Positions 4,025 through 5,389 of a stretch of DNA of 5,389 bases are shown here, in pieces; the first letter of the stretch is position 1; each line of letters begins with the position of its first letter. The stretch spans positions 1-5,389 of the forward strand of contig JBEVLT010000163.1 in assembly GCA_040509055.1 (NCBI GenBank), in the 5' to 3' direction. Under the pieces are notes generated by a model, which ran no database searches, had not been told where the DNA came from, and worked only from the letters and a program-made list of their open reading frames with translations. Source of the stretch: JAJKIP01 sp040509055 (GTDB lineage: Bacteria; Bacteroidota; Bacteroidia; Chitinophagales; Chitinophagaceae). The translations under genes and the position numbers were made by a program.

Positions 4025-5389
4025 TCAATATTTCACAACAGATACCCGGAATGTAGCGCTTGAAGGGTCGATGCTGGCCGAAGAGTAATTGTTGAACCTT
4101 ACCGTTACGGTATTGCTGGCGCTCACCCAGGCTGTATAGCTGCTATTGGCGTTTACTGCGGCATTCGGAACGCCAAGGCTTACCGCATCACCATCGGCAG
4201 CGCCGGTGATGGTAATGGTCAGGTCGGACGAGCTTTGCGCCGAAGTACTTCCAAAGTTGAGCGCCGATGTTGCGGTCAGCGTTTTTGAAAGGACATACCG
4301 GGTACTTCCGGAAGTAGCAAAGTAATTAGTGCCGTCATATTCTACTGCGCCGTTCTCGGGTGTTGTCAGGTTAGTGCCTGATGTAAATTTTAGCGGGGCG
4401 GTAGTGGCTGTGGAGGTTCCTGCCGCCAGGTGAACGTTAGCAGTAGGGGTGGATACGTTAATACCTATCTTCCCGTTATCGCCATATATCCAGTTGCCGA
4501 TGTTCAATTGGTTGGAGGATGAAGTGGATATATTAGGTTGAGTATTGTAGCCGATGAAAATATTGTTATCGCCACTTCTCAAGGTGCTTCCTGCCATGTT
4601 TCCCGCAGCGACATTATTATTTCCGGTTGAGTCTAAATTCAGTGCTTCTTTTCCAATGGCTGTATTCCCGGCGCCGGTTCCATTATTATACAACGCGTGA
4701 AATCCGGTTCCTGTATTATTATAGCCGGTTGTATTGTTTATAAGTGACCCGGACCCGATCCCTGTATTGTTGTCTCCTGTAGTATTGGTAACCAGGGCTT
4801 CATTTCCTGTAGCTGTATTATGAGAGCCGATTGTGTTCGCATTGAGAGCGCCAAATCCTGTAGAAGTATTTCGATTTCCGATTGTGTTAAATGCTAAAGC
4901 GCTTCTGCCAAACCCTGTATTATAGCTGCCGGTAGTATTTGAGCTCAGAGCAGTATATCCGGTAGCTGTATTGTCGGTCCCTGTCGTATTGCTTTCCATG
5001 GCTAAAGCTCCTATAGCAGAGTTGTAATTGCCTGTTGTATTGTCGTTAAGGGCATTCAGGCCGACTGCAGTAAGCTGAAGTCCTGTGGTATTTGCGGCCA
5101 GTGCTGAATTCCCGAAAGTTGTATTGGAGCTTATATTACCACTTCCTCTTCCGACGTTAACTTCATTGACAAGCATATCCTTGTTGGTCCATATTCTTCC
5201 CTGCACCTGCAGGCTATAATTTCCCTGGTCGGTTGAGGTGTTGATAAGTACTCTTCCATTTGCCAGTACTGTCATTCTTTCTGTGTTGTCGGTTTTGATG
5301 GCAAGACGGTTATTGTCAGTCGTACCCAGAAAGTCTGTGGGCGGATTGGTAGAAGTGTTTCCATCCAGATGCCAGGCATTTACAGGAAC
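4025..5389 (-). CDS. Secreted 17-residue-repeat protein (paralog B), 5' end outside window (partial)
   Basis: The first ATG in this frame is at 5275, but the frame is open for 38 more codons to the right edge. Those codons match paralog A: GNTSTNPPTDFLGTTD here against GNTGTNPPTDFLGTTD there. The true start, the signal peptide and about 84 residues by analogy therefore lie beyond the window; 454 residues are visible. Counting from the Met at 5275, the stalk runs to residue 50, eleven 17-residue repeats occupy 51-237, and the remaining 179 residues (238-416) align with paralog A without a gap at about 70% identity by hand count. This tail includes QLNIGNWIYGDNGKIGI, TAPLKFTSG, GAVEYDGTNYF and the terminal VVKY. 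It has no Cys in the visible part, unlike paralog A. No membrane anchor or sorting domain is evident. It lies upstream of paralog A in the same orientation, most simply explained as a tandem duplication. Adhesin or fibre function is inferred. Confidence 0.88.
   Translation of the reverse strand, partial: VPVNAWHLDGNTSTNPPTDFLGTTDNNRLAIKTDNTERMTVLANGRVLINTSTDQGNYSLQVQGRIWTNKDMLVNEVNVGRGSGNISSNTTFGNSALAANTTGLQLTAVGLNALNDNTTGNYNSAIGALAMESNTTGTDNTATGYTALSSNTTGSYNTGFGRSALAFNTIGNRNTSTGFGALNANTIGSHNTATGNEALVTNTTGDNNTGIGSGSLINNTTGYNNTGTGFHALYNNGTGAGNTAIGKEALNLDSTGNNNVAAGNMAGSTLRSGDNNIFIGYNTQPNISTSSSNQLNIGNWIYGDNGKIGINVSTPTANVHLAAGTSTATTAPLKFTSGTNLTTPENGAVEYDGTNYFATSGSTRYVLSKTLTATSALNFGSTSAQSSSDLTITITGAADGDAVSLGVPNAAVNANSSYTAWVSASNTVTVRFNNYSSASIDPSSATFRVSVVKY
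4565..5125 (-). repeat. Eleven tandem 51-bp (17-residue) coding repeats in paralog B
   Basis: The Gly at unit position 5 recurs at exact 17-residue steps (55, 72, 89 and so on to 225, counted from the Met at 5275), and the next GYN segment (Gly242) keeps phase. Units include NTTFGNSALAANTTGLQ (first) and NTATGNEALVTNTTGDN (seventh). The first two, the fourth to seventh and the last two units each have a recognisable partner in paralog A; the third, eighth and ninth lie where unit numbers differ. Confidence 0.9.

Noticed and set aside
2809..5125. CRISPR-like array, because of regularly spaced similar segments
   Set aside because: The period is 51 bp with similarity throughout each unit, it is in frame, and it is maintained at protein level; there is no exact repeat alternating with unique spacers.
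2269..5389. Prophage tail module
   Set aside because: Some modules resemble tail-fibre proteins, but paralog A has a signal peptide and the neighbours are a regulator and a hydrolase; no other phage gene is present.
2269..5389. Type IX secretion sorting domain or trimeric autotransporter barrel at the C-terminus
   Set aside because: The C-terminal beta module ends in VIKY/VVKY without the sorting-domain pattern, and no amphipathic barrel strands could be made out.

Overview
The window looks like chromosomal DNA of a Bacteroidota bacterium, most likely a Chitinophaga-like member of the Chitinophagia. This rests on four things: secreted proteins with Gln at the predicted +1 position of the signal peptide; promoter-like boxes of the TTTG / TAnnTTTG type instead of -35/-10; start codons without a clear Shine-Dalgarno; and protein families I recognise as common in that phylum (a PAS-LuxR regulator, and GFLYNRGKGRTEF / GTNPPTDFLGTTD / APLKFTSG repeat proteins). 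The genus is an inference.

Layout. (1) 1-377, minus: 5' part of a small secreted Cys-containing protein of unknown function, running off the left edge. (2) 378-549: divergent intergenic region with candidate promoters in both directions. (3) 550-1353, plus: PAS-LuxR transcription regulator. Its likely intrinsic terminator (about 1380-1404) lies inside the coding end of the convergent next gene, and the two coding regions overlap by 8 bp. (4) 1346-2134, minus: cytosolic alpha/beta serine hydrolase, with a well-formed Bacteroidota promoter at 2189-2219. (5) 2269-3939 and 4025-5389, both minus: two paralogous secreted repeat proteins in tandem, the second running off the right edge. An 85-bp spacer with a GC-rich hairpin separates them.

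The paralogs are the most notable content. Each carries an uninterrupted 17-residue (51-bp) repeat of the form NT[AG]xGxx[AS]LxxNTxGxx, 12 units in one and 11 in the other. These are flanked by nearly co-linear N-terminal and C-terminal modules, and the C-terminal 179 residues align without a gap at about 70% identity by hand count. The architecture resembles the repetitive head of trimeric adhesins joined to modules also found in phage tail-fibre-like proteins. There is no recognisable outer-membrane anchor, type IX sorting domain or S74 chaperone. The visible ATG at 5275 in the right-hand paralog is internal: the frame stays open and homologous up to the window edge.

Nothing in the sequence ties the regulator, the hydrolase and the repeat proteins into one pathway. 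No RNA gene, CRISPR array, insertion sequence or attachment site was seen.
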